NCBI RefSeq assembly: GCF_016865425.1
Contig: NZ_AP023355.1
Span: forward strand, 4,648,198-4,712,197
Length of the DNA: 64,000 nucleotides
Reading direction: 5' to 3'
DNA from: Actinocatenispora thailandica
Lineage (GTDB): Bacteria > Actinomycetota > Actinomycetes > Mycobacteriales > Micromonosporaceae
Shown here: in pieces, positions 16,955-25,975 of the stretch
Numbering within the stretch: the stretch's first letter is position 1
Layout of the letters: each line of letters starts with the position of its first letter
Position numbers and translations under genes: made by a program
Notes under the pieces: model-generated
Seen by the model: the letters and a program-made list of their open reading frames with translations, nothing else
Databases searched by the model: none
Told to the model about the DNA's origin: nothing

Positions 16955-18559
16955 TCAGCGGCGCCCGGAGGTCAGTTCCTCGCGCTTCTCCGCCTCGACC
17001 TCGCCCGGCTCCTCCGGCTTCTCCACCGGTACGAAGAACCCCTTGACGGCGGGGCCGATGGCACCGATCCGGTTCATCTTCTTCGGCACCACCCAGCCGC
17101 GGTACGGCAGCTCGGTGTGGCCGTGCTCGTCGGGCGCCGCCAGCGGCTGGTGCACCTCGACGAACGCGCCGTTGGGCAACCGCTTGATGATGCCCGTCTC
17201 GACGCCGTGCGCCAGCACCTCGCGGTCGTGCTGCTGCAACCCCAGCGCGATGCGATGGGCCAGGTAGTAGGCCAGCGGCGGCAGGATCAGGATCCCGATC
17301 CGGCCGGCCCAGGTCATCGCGTTCAGGCTGATGTCGAACTTGTCGGCGATCACGTCGTTGCCGCCGGACAGGGTGAGCACGATGAAGAAGGTCACCGCCA
17401 TCGCACCGAGGCCGGTCCGGGTGGGCACGTCACGCGGTCGCTGCAGCAGGTTGTGGTGTGCTCTGTCGCGCATGAACCGCTGTTCCAGGAACGGATACAG
17501 CAGGCCGAGCGTGACCAGCACGCCGGGCAGCACGACGGTCGGCCAGAAGATCGGCGGCACCGTGTACCCGTGGTTGAACAGGTGGATGCGGATCTCCCAC
17601 GGCGGCATCAATCGGGTCGAGCCGTCCAGGAACATCACGTACCAGTCGGGCTGCGACGCCGACGACACCACGGCCGCCTTGTACGGACCGAACAGCCAGA
17701 TCGGGTTGATCTGGATCAGCCCGCCGAACAGCGCGAGCACCCCGAACACGATCATGAAGAAGCCGCCGCCCTTGGCCGCGAAGCCCGGGAACATGCGGTG
17801 CCCGACCACGTTGTGCTCGGTGCGGCCCGGGCCCGGCCACTGGGTGTGCTTCTGCTTGACCAGCAGCGCCAGGTGCAGCGCGATCAGGGACAGAATGATC
17901 CCCGGTATCAGGAACACGTGCCCGATGTAGAGCAGGCTGAAGATCCGGTCGCCGCCCGGGAACTCCCCGCCGAAGATCGCGAAGGAGACCCAGGTGCCGA
18001 TGACCGGGATCGACAGCATGATCGCGTCGGCGATGCGCAGGCCGGTGCCGGACAGCGCGTCGTCCGGCAGCGAGTAGCCGGCGAAGCCCTCCAGGAAGCC
18101 GAGCCAGAACAGCAGGAAACCGACCATCCAGTTCATCTCACGCGGGCGCCGGAACGCGCCGGTGAAGAAGATCCGGAGCATGTGCACCACGATCGCGGCC
18201 ATGAACAGCAGCGCCGCCCAGTGGTGGATCTGCCGCAGGACCAGACCGCCGCGCACGTCGAACGAGATGTTCAGCGCCGACGCGTACGCCTGCGACATGC
18301 TGATGCCGCGCAGCGGCACGTACGAGCCGTGGTAGACGACCTCGGCCGACGACGGCGTGAAGAAGAACGCCAGGAACGTCCCGGTCAGCAGCAGGATGAT
18401 GAACGAGTAGAGCGCGATCTCGCCCAGCATGAACGACCAGTGGTCCGGGAAGACCTTGTTGAACAGCTTGCGCAGCGGGCTCGCACCGGCCAACCGCTGG
18501 TCCGCCCAGTCTGCGACGGCACCCGGCGCCTGCTTGGGGTCAAACTTCGGACGCTTCAT
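16955..18559 (-). CDS. qcrB: Cytochrome bc1 complex cytochrome b subunit
   Basis: 534 residues from ATG 18557-18559, overlapping the qcrA stop by 4 bp (ATGA). It has about nine membrane helices, the heme-ligating segments (QIHHWAALLFMAAIVVHMLRIFF and HVFLIPGIILSLIALHLALL) and a quinol-site PPEW-like WLF/PPWE region. The about 120-residue C-terminal cytoplasmic extension is characteristic of actinobacterial QcrB. It oxidises menaquinol and passes electrons to the Rieske protein and diheme QcrC. This is the family targeted by telacebec in mycobacteria. Confidence 0.97.
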   Translation of the reverse strand: MKRPKFDPKQAPGAVADWADQRLAGASPLRKLFNKVFPDHWSFMLGEIALYSFIILLLTGTFLAFFFTPSSAEVVYHGSYVPLRGISMSQAYASALNISFDVRGGLVLRQIHHWAALLFMAAIVVHMLRIFFTGAFRRPREMNWMVGFLLFWLGFLEGFAGYSLPDDALSGTGLRIADAIMLSIPVIGTWVSFAIFGGEFPGGDRIFSLLYIGHVFLIPGIILSLIALHLALLVKQKHTQWPGPGRTEHNVVGHRMFPGFAAKGGGFFMIVFGVLALFGGLIQINPIWLFGPYKAAVVSSASQPDWYVMFLDGSTRLMPPWEIRIHLFNHGYTVPPIFWPTVVLPGVLVTLGLLYPFLEQRFMRDRAHHNLLQRPRDVPTRTGLGAMAVTFFIVLTLSGGNDVIADKFDISLNAMTWAGRIGILILPPLAYYLAHRIALGLQQHDREVLAHGVETGIIKRLPNGAFVEVHQPLAAPDEHGHTELPYRGWVVPKKMNRIGAIGPAVKGFFVPVEKPEEPGEVEAEKREELTSGRR

Positions 18560-19617
18560 GGCCGCTCCCAGAAGCCCGGACCGATCGGAACCTTGTAGTC
18601 CGATGTTGCGACGAAGTATCCATCGCTGTCCACCGTGATCGGCAGCTGAGGCAGCCGCCGGGTGGCCGGACCGAAGATCGGCCGAGCGTTGTTGGTGATG
18701 TCGAACTGCGACTGGTGGCACGGGCAGAGCAGCCGGTTGGTCTGCTGCTCGTACAGGCTGGCCGGACAGCCGGCGTGGGTGCAGATCTTCGAGTACGCCA
18801 GGTAGTTGTTCCACTGCGCGCCCTTGTTGATCGGCAGCGCGTTGGACAGCGCCCGCTTGGCGTCTGCCTCGCGCAGGTGGATCAGCAGCGTCGGCGAGTC
18901 GGCGTACTTGTTGGTGTTGCCTTCCGGGATCGCCGGGAACACGGTGATCTGCCCGCCGGCCGACACGTCTTCGGGCCGCACCAGCGTCCCGTCGTCGTGC
19001 ATCAGCCGCACACCCTTCTTCCAGGCTGTGGTCAGCAGATCGGACTTGTGGTTCTTGATCAGCGCGCCCAGCGGCATGATCGCGGCGATGCCCACCGGGG
19101 CGAGGCCCAGCGCGACCGCACCCTTGAGCAACGGGCGGCGCTGGATGCCCAGCTCGTCGACCATGCTCAGCGCGGTCGCGGCGGTCAGCTTGCGCTCGAT
19201 GTCCGGCGACGCGCCGTCGTGCCGGCGCTCCACCGAGACCTCCTCGGGCAGCAGCTTCTTCGCCCAGGTGATGATCGCGATGCCGATGAACAGCAGCGCC
19301 AGCCCGAGCGTGGTGCCCAGCACCGGGGTGTAGAACTTGTTCAGGTTCGAGCCGGCCTTGTAGTGCCAGGGCCAGGCCACGTACGCGACGATGAACGCCA
19401 GCGCGGCGAGCCCGACGATGGCGAAGCACAGCGCCACGAACCGGACGACGCGCTTCTCTTCCTTGCTGCCCGGCCGAGTGAACCGAGGCTCGTAGTGCAC
19501 GATCTCCACGCCGTCCCGGCGCGCGCCCTCGCGCACCAGGTCGAACCGGGTGTTCCTCGGGTCGTCCGGATCGAACTCCGGCGCGGCCGCGCCGTTCTCG
19601 GTTTCGGTATCGCTCAC
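18556..19617 (-). CDS. qcrA: Cytochrome bc1 complex Rieske iron-sulfur subunit
   Basis: 353 residues from GTG 19617, overlapping the qcrC stop (GTGA). Three N-terminal membrane helices (around residues 70-90, 105-125 and 170-190) precede the Rieske domain, with CTHAGC and CPCHQSQF binding the [2Fe-2S] cluster. The three-helix N-terminus is specific to Actinobacteria. It transfers electrons from menaquinol to QcrC in the membrane supercomplex. Confidence 0.97.
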   Translation of the reverse strand: MSDTETENGAAAPEFDPDDPRNTRFDLVREGARRDGVEIVHYEPRFTRPGSKEEKRVVRFVALCFAIVGLAALAFIVAYVAWPWHYKAGSNLNKFYTPVLGTTLGLALLFIGIAIITWAKKLLPEEVSVERRHDGASPDIERKLTAATALSMVDELGIQRRPLLKGAVALGLAPVGIAAIMPLGALIKNHKSDLLTTAWKKGVRLMHDDGTLVRPEDVSAGGQITVFPAIPEGNTNKYADSPTLLIHLREADAKRALSNALPINKGAQWNNYLAYSKICTHAGCPASLYEQQTNRLLCPCHQSQFDITNNARPIFGPATRRLPQLPITVDSDGYFVATSDYKVPIGPGFWERP

Positions 19618-20408
19618 GACTTCCCCGCAATCCACAGCGTGGCGAACAGCAGCGCGGTGATGCCGATCAGGAAGATCGCCAGGCCCTCGGTGGTCGGACC
19701 GATCGCGCCGATGTCCCAGCCACCCGGACTCTGGTCCCGCTTCATGTTCTGGACGTAGGAGATGATGTCCATCTTTTCCTGCGGGGTCAGCTCGTTGTCC
19801 CCGAACACCGGCATGTTCTGCGGGCCGGTCAGCATCGCGGCGTAGATCTGCCGGTCCGTCGCCGGATGCAGGCTCGGGGCGTACTTGCCGGAGGACAACG
19901 CGCCGCCACCGGCCGAGAAACCGTGACAGGACGAGCAGTTCACCCGGTACAGCTCGCCACCCGCGGCGATGTCACCCTTGCGCAGGTCGCCGTCCGGGAT
20001 CTGCGGGCCGCCACCGATCGACTGGATGTAGGCGCCGATCTGCTTCGCCTGCGTGTCGTCGAAGTGCGGCGTCTTGCGGGTGGCCTGCGCCTCCTGCCGG
20101 CTCATCGGCATCCGGCCGGTGGTCACCTGGAACTCGACCGCCGCCGAACCGACACCCACCAGGCTCGGCCCGCGGTCCTGCACACCTTCCGCGTTCTTGC
20201 CGTGACAGCTGATGCAACTCGTGTTGTACAGCTGCTGGCCCTTCTGGGCCGCGACGGACAACTGCTTGGTGTCCTCCGCGTGGCTGGAAGGCGCGAACGC
20301 CGTGTAGACACCACCGGCCAGGACCAGCGCCGCGACCAGCCGGGCACCGGTGCCCAGCTTCTGGCGCAGGCTGCGCCGTGGTCGACGATCGACGGGAGCA
20401 GCCGTCAT
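19614..20408 (-). CDS. qcrC: Cytochrome bc1 complex diheme cytochrome c subunit
   Basis: 264 residues. An N-terminal membrane anchor/signal (LVAALVLAGGVYTAF) and two heme-binding motifs, CISCH and CSSCH, give two c-type hemes; a C-terminal helix (EGLAIFLIGITALLFATLWIAG) anchors the protein. In Actinobacteria QcrC passes electrons directly to the aa3 oxidase. First gene of the qcrC-A-B operon, 147 bp after ctaE. Confidence 0.97.
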   Translation of the reverse strand: MTAAPVDRRPRRSLRQKLGTGARLVAALVLAGGVYTAFAPSSHAEDTKQLSVAAQKGQQLYNTSCISCHGKNAEGVQDRGPSLVGVGSAAVEFQVTTGRMPMSRQEAQATRKTPHFDDTQAKQIGAYIQSIGGGPQIPDGDLRKGDIAAGGELYRVNCSSCHGFSAGGGALSSGKYAPSLHPATDRQIYAAMLTGPQNMPVFGDNELTPQEKMDIISYVQNMKRDQSPGGWDIGAIGPTTEGLAIFLIGITALLFATLWIAGKS

Positions 20409-20555
20409 GAGGTGGCCTCCGGAATCGGCGTCGCAACGAAGCGGAACGCACCGCCGCGTAGCACTGTCATGGCCTCACCTTGCGGGTTGGTCGGCCCCGG
20501 CCGTCACCGACCGGCACCGATGCACTCAATTCACTTGGATCTCGTCGACCGGCCG

Positions 20556-21164
20556 TCACTTGAGGATGTAGACCATGCTGAACAGCGCGATCCACACCAC
20601 GTCGACGAAGTGCCAGTAGTACGAGACGACGATGGCCGCGGTCGCCTGCGCCGGCGTGAACTTCGCCAGCGTGGTGCGCACCATGTAGATCAGGAATGCC
20701 ACCAGACCGCCGGTCACGTGCAGCGCGTGGAACCCGGTGGTCAGGAAGAACATCGACCCGTAGCCGTCGGTGTTGATCTTCAGGCCCTCGGAGTAGAGGT
20801 TGTGGTACTCGTTCAGCTGCCCGAGCACGAAGACCAGGCCCATGATGAACGTGATCGAGAACCACATCCGCAGCCGGTAGACGTTGCCGCGCTCGGCCGC
20901 GAACACACCGAACTGGCAGGTCACCGAGGACAGCACCAGGATGATGGTGTTGCCCAGTGCGTAGGGCACGTCGAGAGTCGGAGTGTGGTGCGCCCACAGC
21001 TCCGGCGCCGCGGCGCGGATCGAGAAGTACATCGCGAACAGCGCCGCGAAGAACATCAGCTCGCTGGACAGCCAGACGATCACGCCGACGCTGACCATGT
21101 TGGGCCTGGTCAGCGAGTGGATCCGGCTCGGTTCGATAGCGGGTGCCGCAGTCACGCCGGTCAT
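20556..21164 (-). CDS. ctaE: Cytochrome c oxidase subunit III
   Basis: 202 residues with five to six predicted membrane helices. Landmarks are [36 protein letters not shown] (conserved Glu in helix) and the final [21 protein letters not shown], the signature end of subunit III. It stabilises the catalytic core of the aa3 oxidase. Located directly upstream of qcrC on the same strand, as in other Actinobacteria. Confidence 0.97.
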   Translation of the reverse strand: MTGVTAAPAIEPSRIHSLTRPNMVSVGVIVWLSSELMFFAALFAMYFSIRAAAPELWAHHTPTLDVPYALGNTIILVLSSVTCQFGVFAAERGNVYRLRMWFSITFIMGLVFVLGQLNEYHNLYSEGLKINTDGYGSMFFLTTGFHALHVTGGLVAFLIYMVRTTLAKFTPAQATAAIVVSYYWHFVDVVWIALFSMVYILK

Positions 21165-21429
21165 TATTGCCCCCTAGCCGTCGGGCGTGACCGCCGGGTC
21201 TGCCCCCATGCCGGGCACGAGGTCTCGTCGCGCCTGTCCGTCCTGCGTACCGCCATGCCTGTCCCCGTGGGTTCGTCGCCGATACCACAACAGAGTGCAC
21301 CGCACGCGCGGTGATCGCGGCCGAAACGCCGCAACGTACCGGTCCTCCCCCGGCACCGCTCGCCGCCGCGACCGCGGCGACGGGTACGATCCGTGGCGTC
21401 CGGCCAGCACTCCGGGGAGCACTGACACC

Positions 21430-21852
21430 ATGGTCAACACCGCACCGATCGCCCGCACCGTCCTGCTCTACAGCGACGACGAGAAGGTCCGGGAGCGGAT
21501 GCGGCTGGCCATCGGCCGCCGGCCCGCGGCCGACCTGTCGGTCACCTTCGTCGAGTGCGCCGACCAGCGCGACGTGCTGATGCACGTGGACGACGACGAC
21601 GTCGACCTGCTGCTGCTCGACGGCGAGGCGTGGCCGGCCGGCGGGATGGGCATCGCGCACCAGGTCAAGGAGGAGTTCACCGACCCACCGGTGACCGTGG
21701 TGGTGGTCGGCCGGGACGCCGACCGATGGCTCGCGGCCTGGTCCCTCGCGGACGCCGTACTTGCCCATCCACTGGACCCGGTGACCACCGCCGACACGCT
21801 TGCCGACCTGCTGCGCCGGCAGAGCGAAGGGCGCGTCGCCACCACCCGGTGA
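21430..21852 (+). CDS. Response-regulator receiver-like protein
   Basis: 140 residues from ATG 21430. [21 protein letters not shown] at the start resembles the beta1-acidic pocket of receiver domains, and [23 protein letters not shown] places an aspartate where phosphorylation occurs. There is no output domain. It is divergent from ctaE (265-bp gap) and 29 bp upstream of trpD. Similar stand-alone receiver-like proteins occur in other Actinobacteria; no partner kinase is nearby. Confidence 0.75.
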   Translation: MVNTAPIARTVLLYSDDEKVRERMRLAIGRRPAADLSVTFVECADQRDVLMHVDDDDVDLLLLDGEAWPAGGMGIAHQVKEEFTDPPVTVVVVGRDADRWLAAWSLADAVLAHPLDPVTTADTLADLLRRQSEGRVATTR

Positions 21853-21881
21853 CCCCGCCACTCGGTGACAAGGAGCCCATC

Positions 21882-22928
21882 ATGGGCGATCGGACCTGGC
21901 CGGTCCTGCTGTCCGCGCTGCTGCGCGGCGACACGCTGAGCACCGACGACACCGCCTGGGCCATGGGCGAGATCATGACCGGCAACGCCACCGGTGCGCA
22001 GATCGCCGGGTTCGCGATCGCGCTGCGTGCCAAGGGCGAGACACCGGCCGAGGTCACCGGCCTGGTCGACGTGATGCTCGAACACGCCGAGCGGGTCACG
22101 CTCGCGGCGCCCGGCCAGCTGGCCGACGCGGTCGACGTCGTCGGCACCGGCGGGGACGGCGCGCACACCGTCAACATCTCCACCATGGCGGCGATGGTCG
22201 CGGCCGGTGCCGGTGTCCCGGTGGTCAAGCACGGCAACCGGGCCGCCTCGTCCCGGTGCGGCGCCGCCGACCTGCTGGAGGAACTCGGCGTGCCGCTGGA
22301 GCTCGGGCCGGCCGAGGTGGCCCGGTGCGTCCGGGAGGCGGGCATCGGGTTCTGCTTCTCCGCCCGCTTCCACCCCGGCATGCGGCACGCCGGCCCGGTG
22401 CGCCGCGAGATCGGCGTGCCGACCTTCTTCAACTTCCTCGGCCCGCTGACCAACCCCGGGCTGCCCCGCGCCGGCGCGATCGGCTGCGCCGACCTGCGGA
22501 TGGCGCCGGTGCTGGCCCGGGTCCTCGCCGGCCGCGGCTGCTCCGCGCTGGTACTCCGCGGCGAGGACGGGCTGGACGAGTTCACCACCACGGCGCCGAC
22601 CCGGTTGTGGGTGGTGCACGACGGCGCGGTACGGGAGGGCACCGTCGACGCGCGCGAGCTGGGGCTGTCCCCGGCGACGCCGGCGGACCTGCGCGGCGCG
22701 GACGCGACGTACAACGCGGCGGTCGCCCGGGACGTGTTGGCCGGTACGGCCGGGCCGGCGCGGGAGGCGGTGCTGATCAACGCGGCGGCGGCGATCGCCG
22801 CCTACCGGGGCCTGGCCGGGGACGTGATCGCGGCGCTGCGGGACGGGTTGCGGGAGGCCGCCGCGGCGATCGACACCGGCGCGGCCGCGGCGACCCTGGA
22901 CCGTTGGGTCCGCATCGCCCGCGGATGA
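21882..22928 (+). CDS. trpD: Anthranilate phosphoribosyltransferase
   Basis: 348 residues; ATG with AAGGAG upstream. [20 protein letters not shown] is the PRPP-binding GTGGD motif, followed by [53 protein letters not shown] and GLDEFTTT, all diagnostic of TrpD. It condenses anthranilate with PRPP in tryptophan synthesis. Placement beside ctaE is conserved in mycobacteria (Rv2192c). Confidence 0.97.
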   Translation: MGDRTWPVLLSALLRGDTLSTDDTAWAMGEIMTGNATGAQIAGFAIALRAKGETPAEVTGLVDVMLEHAERVTLAAPGQLADAVDVVGTGGDGAHTVNISTMAAMVAAGAGVPVVKHGNRAASSRCGAADLLEELGVPLELGPAEVARCVREAGIGFCFSARFHPGMRHAGPVRREIGVPTFFNFLGPLTNPGLPRAGAIGCADLRMAPVLARVLAGRGCSALVLRGEDGLDEFTTTAPTRLWVVHDGAVREGTVDARELGLSPATPADLRGADATYNAAVARDVLAGTAGPAREAVLINAAAAIAAYRGLAGDVIAALRDGLREAAAAIDTGAAAATLDRWVRIARG

Positions 22929-23088
22929 GTCGCCGGGTACCGGGCGTAGCGGCCCGGCGCCGGCGCGGCGACCGGGTGTCGTCGTCGGTCACCCGAATGA
23001 GGGACAAACCGGGCCGCACCCGAAATCTCCGCGTTATCCGACCCGCCCCGCGGTGGCGTAACGACCGGTGCTCTCGCAGAATGGTGCG

Positions 23089-23406
23089 ATGCCTACCGAA
23101 CGCCACGACAAGCTGGTACGCGATCGGATCCCCGAGATCGTGACGGCTTCCGGTGCCCGTCCGGAGACGCGGGTGGCCGACCCGGTCGAGTTCCGCGCCC
23201 TGCTCCGCGCCAAGCTGGTCGAGGAGGTGCACGAGTTCCTGGAGGACGAGAACCCGGCCGAGCTGGCCGACATCATGGAGATCGTGCGCGCTCTGGCGGT
23301 CGACCTGTCCACCGACCCGGACGAGCTGGAGCGGATGCGGGAGAAGAAGGTCACCGAACGCGGTGGCTACGACGAGCGCATCGTGCTGCTCGCCGTGCAC
23401 AGCTGA
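23089..23406 (+). CDS. MazG-like/phosphoribosyl-ATP pyrophosphohydrolase-like protein
   Basis: 105 residues from ATG 23089. DKLVRDRIPEIV, FRALLRAKLVEEVHEFLED and ELADIMEIVRALA give the all-alpha NTP pyrophosphatase fold, with the EExxE...D metal-binding acidic residues. Probably a house-cleaning nucleotide pyrophosphatase rather than HisE, since no his genes are nearby. The GNAT-like gene begins 16 bp after its stop. Confidence 0.85.
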   Translation: MPTERHDKLVRDRIPEIVTASGARPETRVADPVEFRALLRAKLVEEVHEFLEDENPAELADIMEIVRALAVDLSTDPDELERMREKKVTERGGYDERIVLLAVHS

Positions 23407-23422
23407 CCACCGGGACGCCGGC

Positions 23423-23782
23423 ATGATCTCGGTACGACCGGTTCCCCCCGACGACGCAGCGCTGACCACGCTCGGCGTGGCGGACCCGCCACCGTGGGCG
23501 CTGTGCCTGCTCGCCGAGCGGGACGGTACCGCCGTCGGCTGCTGCGTGCTGACCGGTGCGCCGCCGGGTCCGCCGGGCGTGGTGGAACTGGTCCGGATCG
23601 ATACGCTGGTCGTCCTGCCCGGTGTGGCCGGTGCGGAGCGCGCCCTGCTGACCGCCGCGGAACGGTTCGCCGCCCGGCTGGGCGCGAGCGCCGTGCTGCT
23701 GGCGGAGTACCGGCCGGGCATCGAGGTGGCGGGCTACCGCCCGACGGACGACGGGTACCGCAAGCCGCTGCCGCAGCGCTGA
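23423..23782 (+). CDS. Small GNAT-like protein
   Basis: 119 residues from ATG 23423. VELVRIDTLVVLPGVAGAERALLTAAERFAARLG resembles GNAT strand 4, the acetyl-CoA loop and helix 3, though the Q/RxxGxG loop is weak (LPGVAGAERAL). It ends VAGYRPTDDGYRKPLPQR, typical of acetyltransferase C-termini. Substrate unknown. Confidence 0.6.
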   Translation: MISVRPVPPDDAALTTLGVADPPPWALCLLAERDGTAVGCCVLTGAPPGPPGVVELVRIDTLVVLPGVAGAERALLTAAERFAARLGASAVLLAEYRPGIEVAGYRPTDDGYRKPLPQR

Positions 23783-23896
23783 CCGAGCCACCGGTCCCGA
23801 CCGACGCTCCCGGCCCGCCATCCAGACCGGCGACCGGCCGCGCGACGCGACACGCCGGGCGGCGGCACGTCCGCGGCACCGTCGTACCCGGGTGGC

Positions 23897-24091
23897 ATGG
23901 TCGGGCTCGTGGACGAGTACCGATACTGCTCGACGTGCGACGCGGAGCGCCCGTTCGAACGGCCCGAGTGCCTGGACGGGCACGGCGCCGACTGCCCGGA
24001 GCGCTGCTGCGTGCACTGTGGCGAAGCGATCCTGGTCGATCCCCCGCTGGCCCCCGCTCGGAGCACACCGCGCCGCGTCCTGGCCGCCTGA
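23897..24091 (+). CDS. Small cysteine-rich (zinc-ribbon-like) protein
   Basis: 64 residues. CSTCDAERPFERPEC and CPERCCVHCGEAILVDPP provide two CxxC pairs and extra cysteines, suggesting a small zinc ribbon. Proline/arginine-rich tail. It ends just before a strong hairpin terminator. Function unknown; coding status is supported by the ordered Cys spacing. Confidence 0.6.
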   Translation: MVGLVDEYRYCSTCDAERPFERPECLDGHGADCPERCCVHCGEAILVDPPLAPARSTPRRVLAA

Positions 24092-24104
24092 GACCACGCA
24101 CGAG

Positions 24105-24135
24105 AAAGGGGCCCGCCAGGACGGCGAGCCCCTTT
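24105..24135. terminator. Terminator hairpin shared by the small Cys-rich gene and ctaF
   Basis: AAAGGGGC (24105-24112) pairs with GCCCCTTT (24128-24135), with an inner CGCC/GGCG extension. The A/T-flanked arms give U-rich ends in both directions. It terminates the plus-strand gene ending at 24091 and, through the structured element, the minus-strand ctaF transcript. Confidence 0.75.
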
Positions 24136-24151
24136 ACCCACTTCTCCCCGG

Positions 24152-24274
24152 CCCCGAGGGGACGTGAGCAAGGCGAGCCTGCTTCGTTCGCTGGCAAGCC
24201 GAGCCGAGGCGCCGTGTGCCGAGGCGGCACCAAGCCTCGGATCGGCGCAGTCCAGCGGGCGAATCAGGCCGCCG
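24152..24274 (-). ncRNA. Structured repeated element, copy 1 (3' UTR of ctaF)
   Basis: 123 bp closely matching a second copy at 27096-27216. It sits 17 nt after the ctaF stop and before the terminator. Paired segments: GCTTCG/CGAATC (24181-24186 with 24260-24265, one mismatch), CGCTGG/CCAGCG (24189-24194 with 24252-24257), GCCGA/TCGGC, CCGAGGC/GCCTCGG (24204-24210 with 24234-24240) and apical GTGCCG/CGGCAC. Differences from copy 2 preserve pairing. The strand is assigned from the ctaF transcript. Could be a 3' UTR RNA structure or a mobile palindromic repeat. Confidence 0.6.
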
Positions 24275-24291
24275 CAGCGCCCCCAACGGAC

Positions 24292-24720
24292 CTACTCGTG
24301 GCCATGCACCTTGCGGGTGCCCGTGTAGTACTCGAAGACGAAACCGCAGACCGCGACGATCACCGCGATCAGCCCGGCGACCAGCAGCCAGACCTGCCAG
24401 AACACCACGCCGAGGCCGGCGATCGCGGCGGCCAGCGCCATCCCGAACGGCCAGTAGCTGCCGGGGCTGAAGAAGCCGATCTCGCCGGCCCCGTCGGCGA
24501 TCTCGGCGTCGTCCCGGTCCTCGGGGCGGGGCTCCATCCGGCGGGCGATGAACGCGAAGTACGCCCCGCACATCAGCAGCAGCAGGGTGGACAGGATCAG
24601 CGCGACGACGCCGATGACCTCGACGTGCCCGTCGGCGGCGCGGGTCCAGAAGCCGTAGACGACGGCCGCGATCGCCAGGAACAGCGCGACGAGATTGAAG
24701 ATGCGGGATTCGGTCTTCAT
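24292..24720 (-). CDS. ctaF: Cytochrome c oxidase subunit IV, actinobacterial type
   Basis: 142 residues, four membrane helices in two pairs (about 5-30, 35-58, 92-113, 115-137), separated by an acidic loop with GEIGFFSPGSYWPFGMALA, the CtaF hallmark. It is a small structural subunit of the actinobacterial aa3 oxidase. It follows ctaC after 13 bp. Its 3' UTR contains a structured repeat and then a terminator. Confidence 0.95.
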   Translation of the reverse strand: MKTESRIFNLVALFLAIAAVVYGFWTRAADGHVEVIGVVALILSTLLLLMCGAYFAFIARRMEPRPEDRDDAEIADGAGEIGFFSPGSYWPFGMALAAAIAGLGVVFWQVWLLVAGLIAVIVAVCGFVFEYYTGTRKVHGHE

Positions 24721-24733
24721 CTGGAGGTTCGCC

Positions 24734-25669
24734 TCAGCTCGCGGTACGAGAGGTGCGGTCGGTGTTGAAGGGGTGCGTGGTCGTCGCGTACGGCGCCTGC
24801 CCGATGTCGCGCAGCGCGGCCGGCGTCGACATCCCCTTCTGCTTGTCCTGCAGGAACTTCTGGTAGTCGGTCCAGCTGACCGCGCGCATCTCGAAGTTCA
24901 TCTGCGAGTGGTAGGTGCCGCACAGCTCGGCGCAGCGGCCGACGTAGGCGCCTTCCTTCTCGATCGTCACCTCGAACTTGTTCGTCGTCCCGCCCGGGAA
25001 CACGTCCCGCTTGAACAGCAGCTCCGGCACCCAGAACGAGTGGATGACGTCCTGGGAGTCCTCGACGAACTGGACCTTCTTGTGCGTCGGCACCACCAGC
25101 ACCGGGATGTAGCTGCTGGTCCCGGTCGTCTCGACCGGCTGACCGTTGCTGCCCTTGGCGTCCGGGTACTGGAACTGCCAGTTCCACTTGAACGCCACCA
25201 CGTGCACGGTGGCGTCGGGGTGCTTGGAGGTCTTGTTGACGTACGACTCGGTGATCGCCGTGTAGTAGAACAGCACCGCGATCACGAAGAACGGCACGAT
25301 CGAGTAGACCAGCTCGATCGGCAGGTTGTACCGGGTCTGCACAGGCAACTGCTCGCCACGCTTGCGGTAGCGCACCACGCACCAGAAGATCAGCCCCCAC
25401 ACCAGCACGCCGACGCACAGCGCGGCGATCGTGGAGCCGATCCACATGTTGTACATCTTGTGCGCCTGCGGCGTGATGCCGCCGTGCGGCCAGCCGAACG
25501 CGAAGGCGTCCTTGGCCGAGCAGCCGGCGAGCGACGTGAGCAGCGCGGCGCCGCCGAACGCGACGGCGGCGACCCGCCGGGCGGACCCGCGTCGCCGCGG
25601 GGTGGCCGCGGCCGCGGCGGGACGGGGCGCGTGGCTGGCGCGAGCGGTGTCTGTTGGACCTGCGACCAC
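24734..25669 (-). CDS. ctaC: Cytochrome c oxidase subunit II
   Basis: 311 residues from GTG 25669 (AGGAG close upstream; a GTG at 25756 would add 29 residues, so the start is uncertain). A basic N-terminus with RR leads to a lipoprotein signal, LLTSLAGC. Two membrane helices follow, then the cupredoxin domain, with FKWNWQFQYP and the CuA site CAELCGTYHSQM. It accepts electrons from QcrC. ctaD, usually near ctaC in Actinobacteria, is not in this window. Confidence 0.93.
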   Translation of the reverse strand: MVAGPTDTARASHAPRPAAAAATPRRRGSARRVAAVAFGGAALLTSLAGCSAKDAFAFGWPHGGITPQAHKMYNMWIGSTIAALCVGVLVWGLIFWCVVRYRKRGEQLPVQTRYNLPIELVYSIVPFFVIAVLFYYTAITESYVNKTSKHPDATVHVVAFKWNWQFQYPDAKGSNGQPVETTGTSSYIPVLVVPTHKKVQFVEDSQDVIHSFWVPELLFKRDVFPGGTTNKFEVTIEKEGAYVGRCAELCGTYHSQMNFEMRAVSWTDYQKFLQDKQKGMSTPAALRDIGQAPYATTTHPFNTDRTSRTAS

Positions 25670-25925
25670 CGGCTCCTGCCTTCCTGTGCGGTTGACGATC
25701 CGCGGTCGCCTGCGAGGGGCGACTGCCGCGGAACAGGGTGCGGCGACGGCTGTCACCGACGGTCGCAGATTACTCGACCTGCCCCGGCCGCACGCCGATG
25801 GGGTGGCAAGGTCCGCCCTCGGTGGTTGGCGTCGGAACGGGACAAGCCGAGCCGTGACCGCCTGTTGCGAAGCCTTTCACACTCCGGCCGCCGGGTGGGC
25901 CGTTCGACGTGGTTCACCGGGGCAC

Positions 25926-25960
25926 GAAACGGGTCCCCACCGGCGGTGCGGACCCGTTTC
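25926..25960 (-). terminator. Terminator hairpin after the PfkB-type kinase
   Basis: GAAACGGGTCC (25926-25936) pairs perfectly with GGACCCGTTTC (25950-25960), 16 bp beyond the kinase stop. The 11-bp stem ends in A-T pairs. Confidence 0.8.
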
Positions 25961-25975
25961 GCCGGGCGCGCCGGC

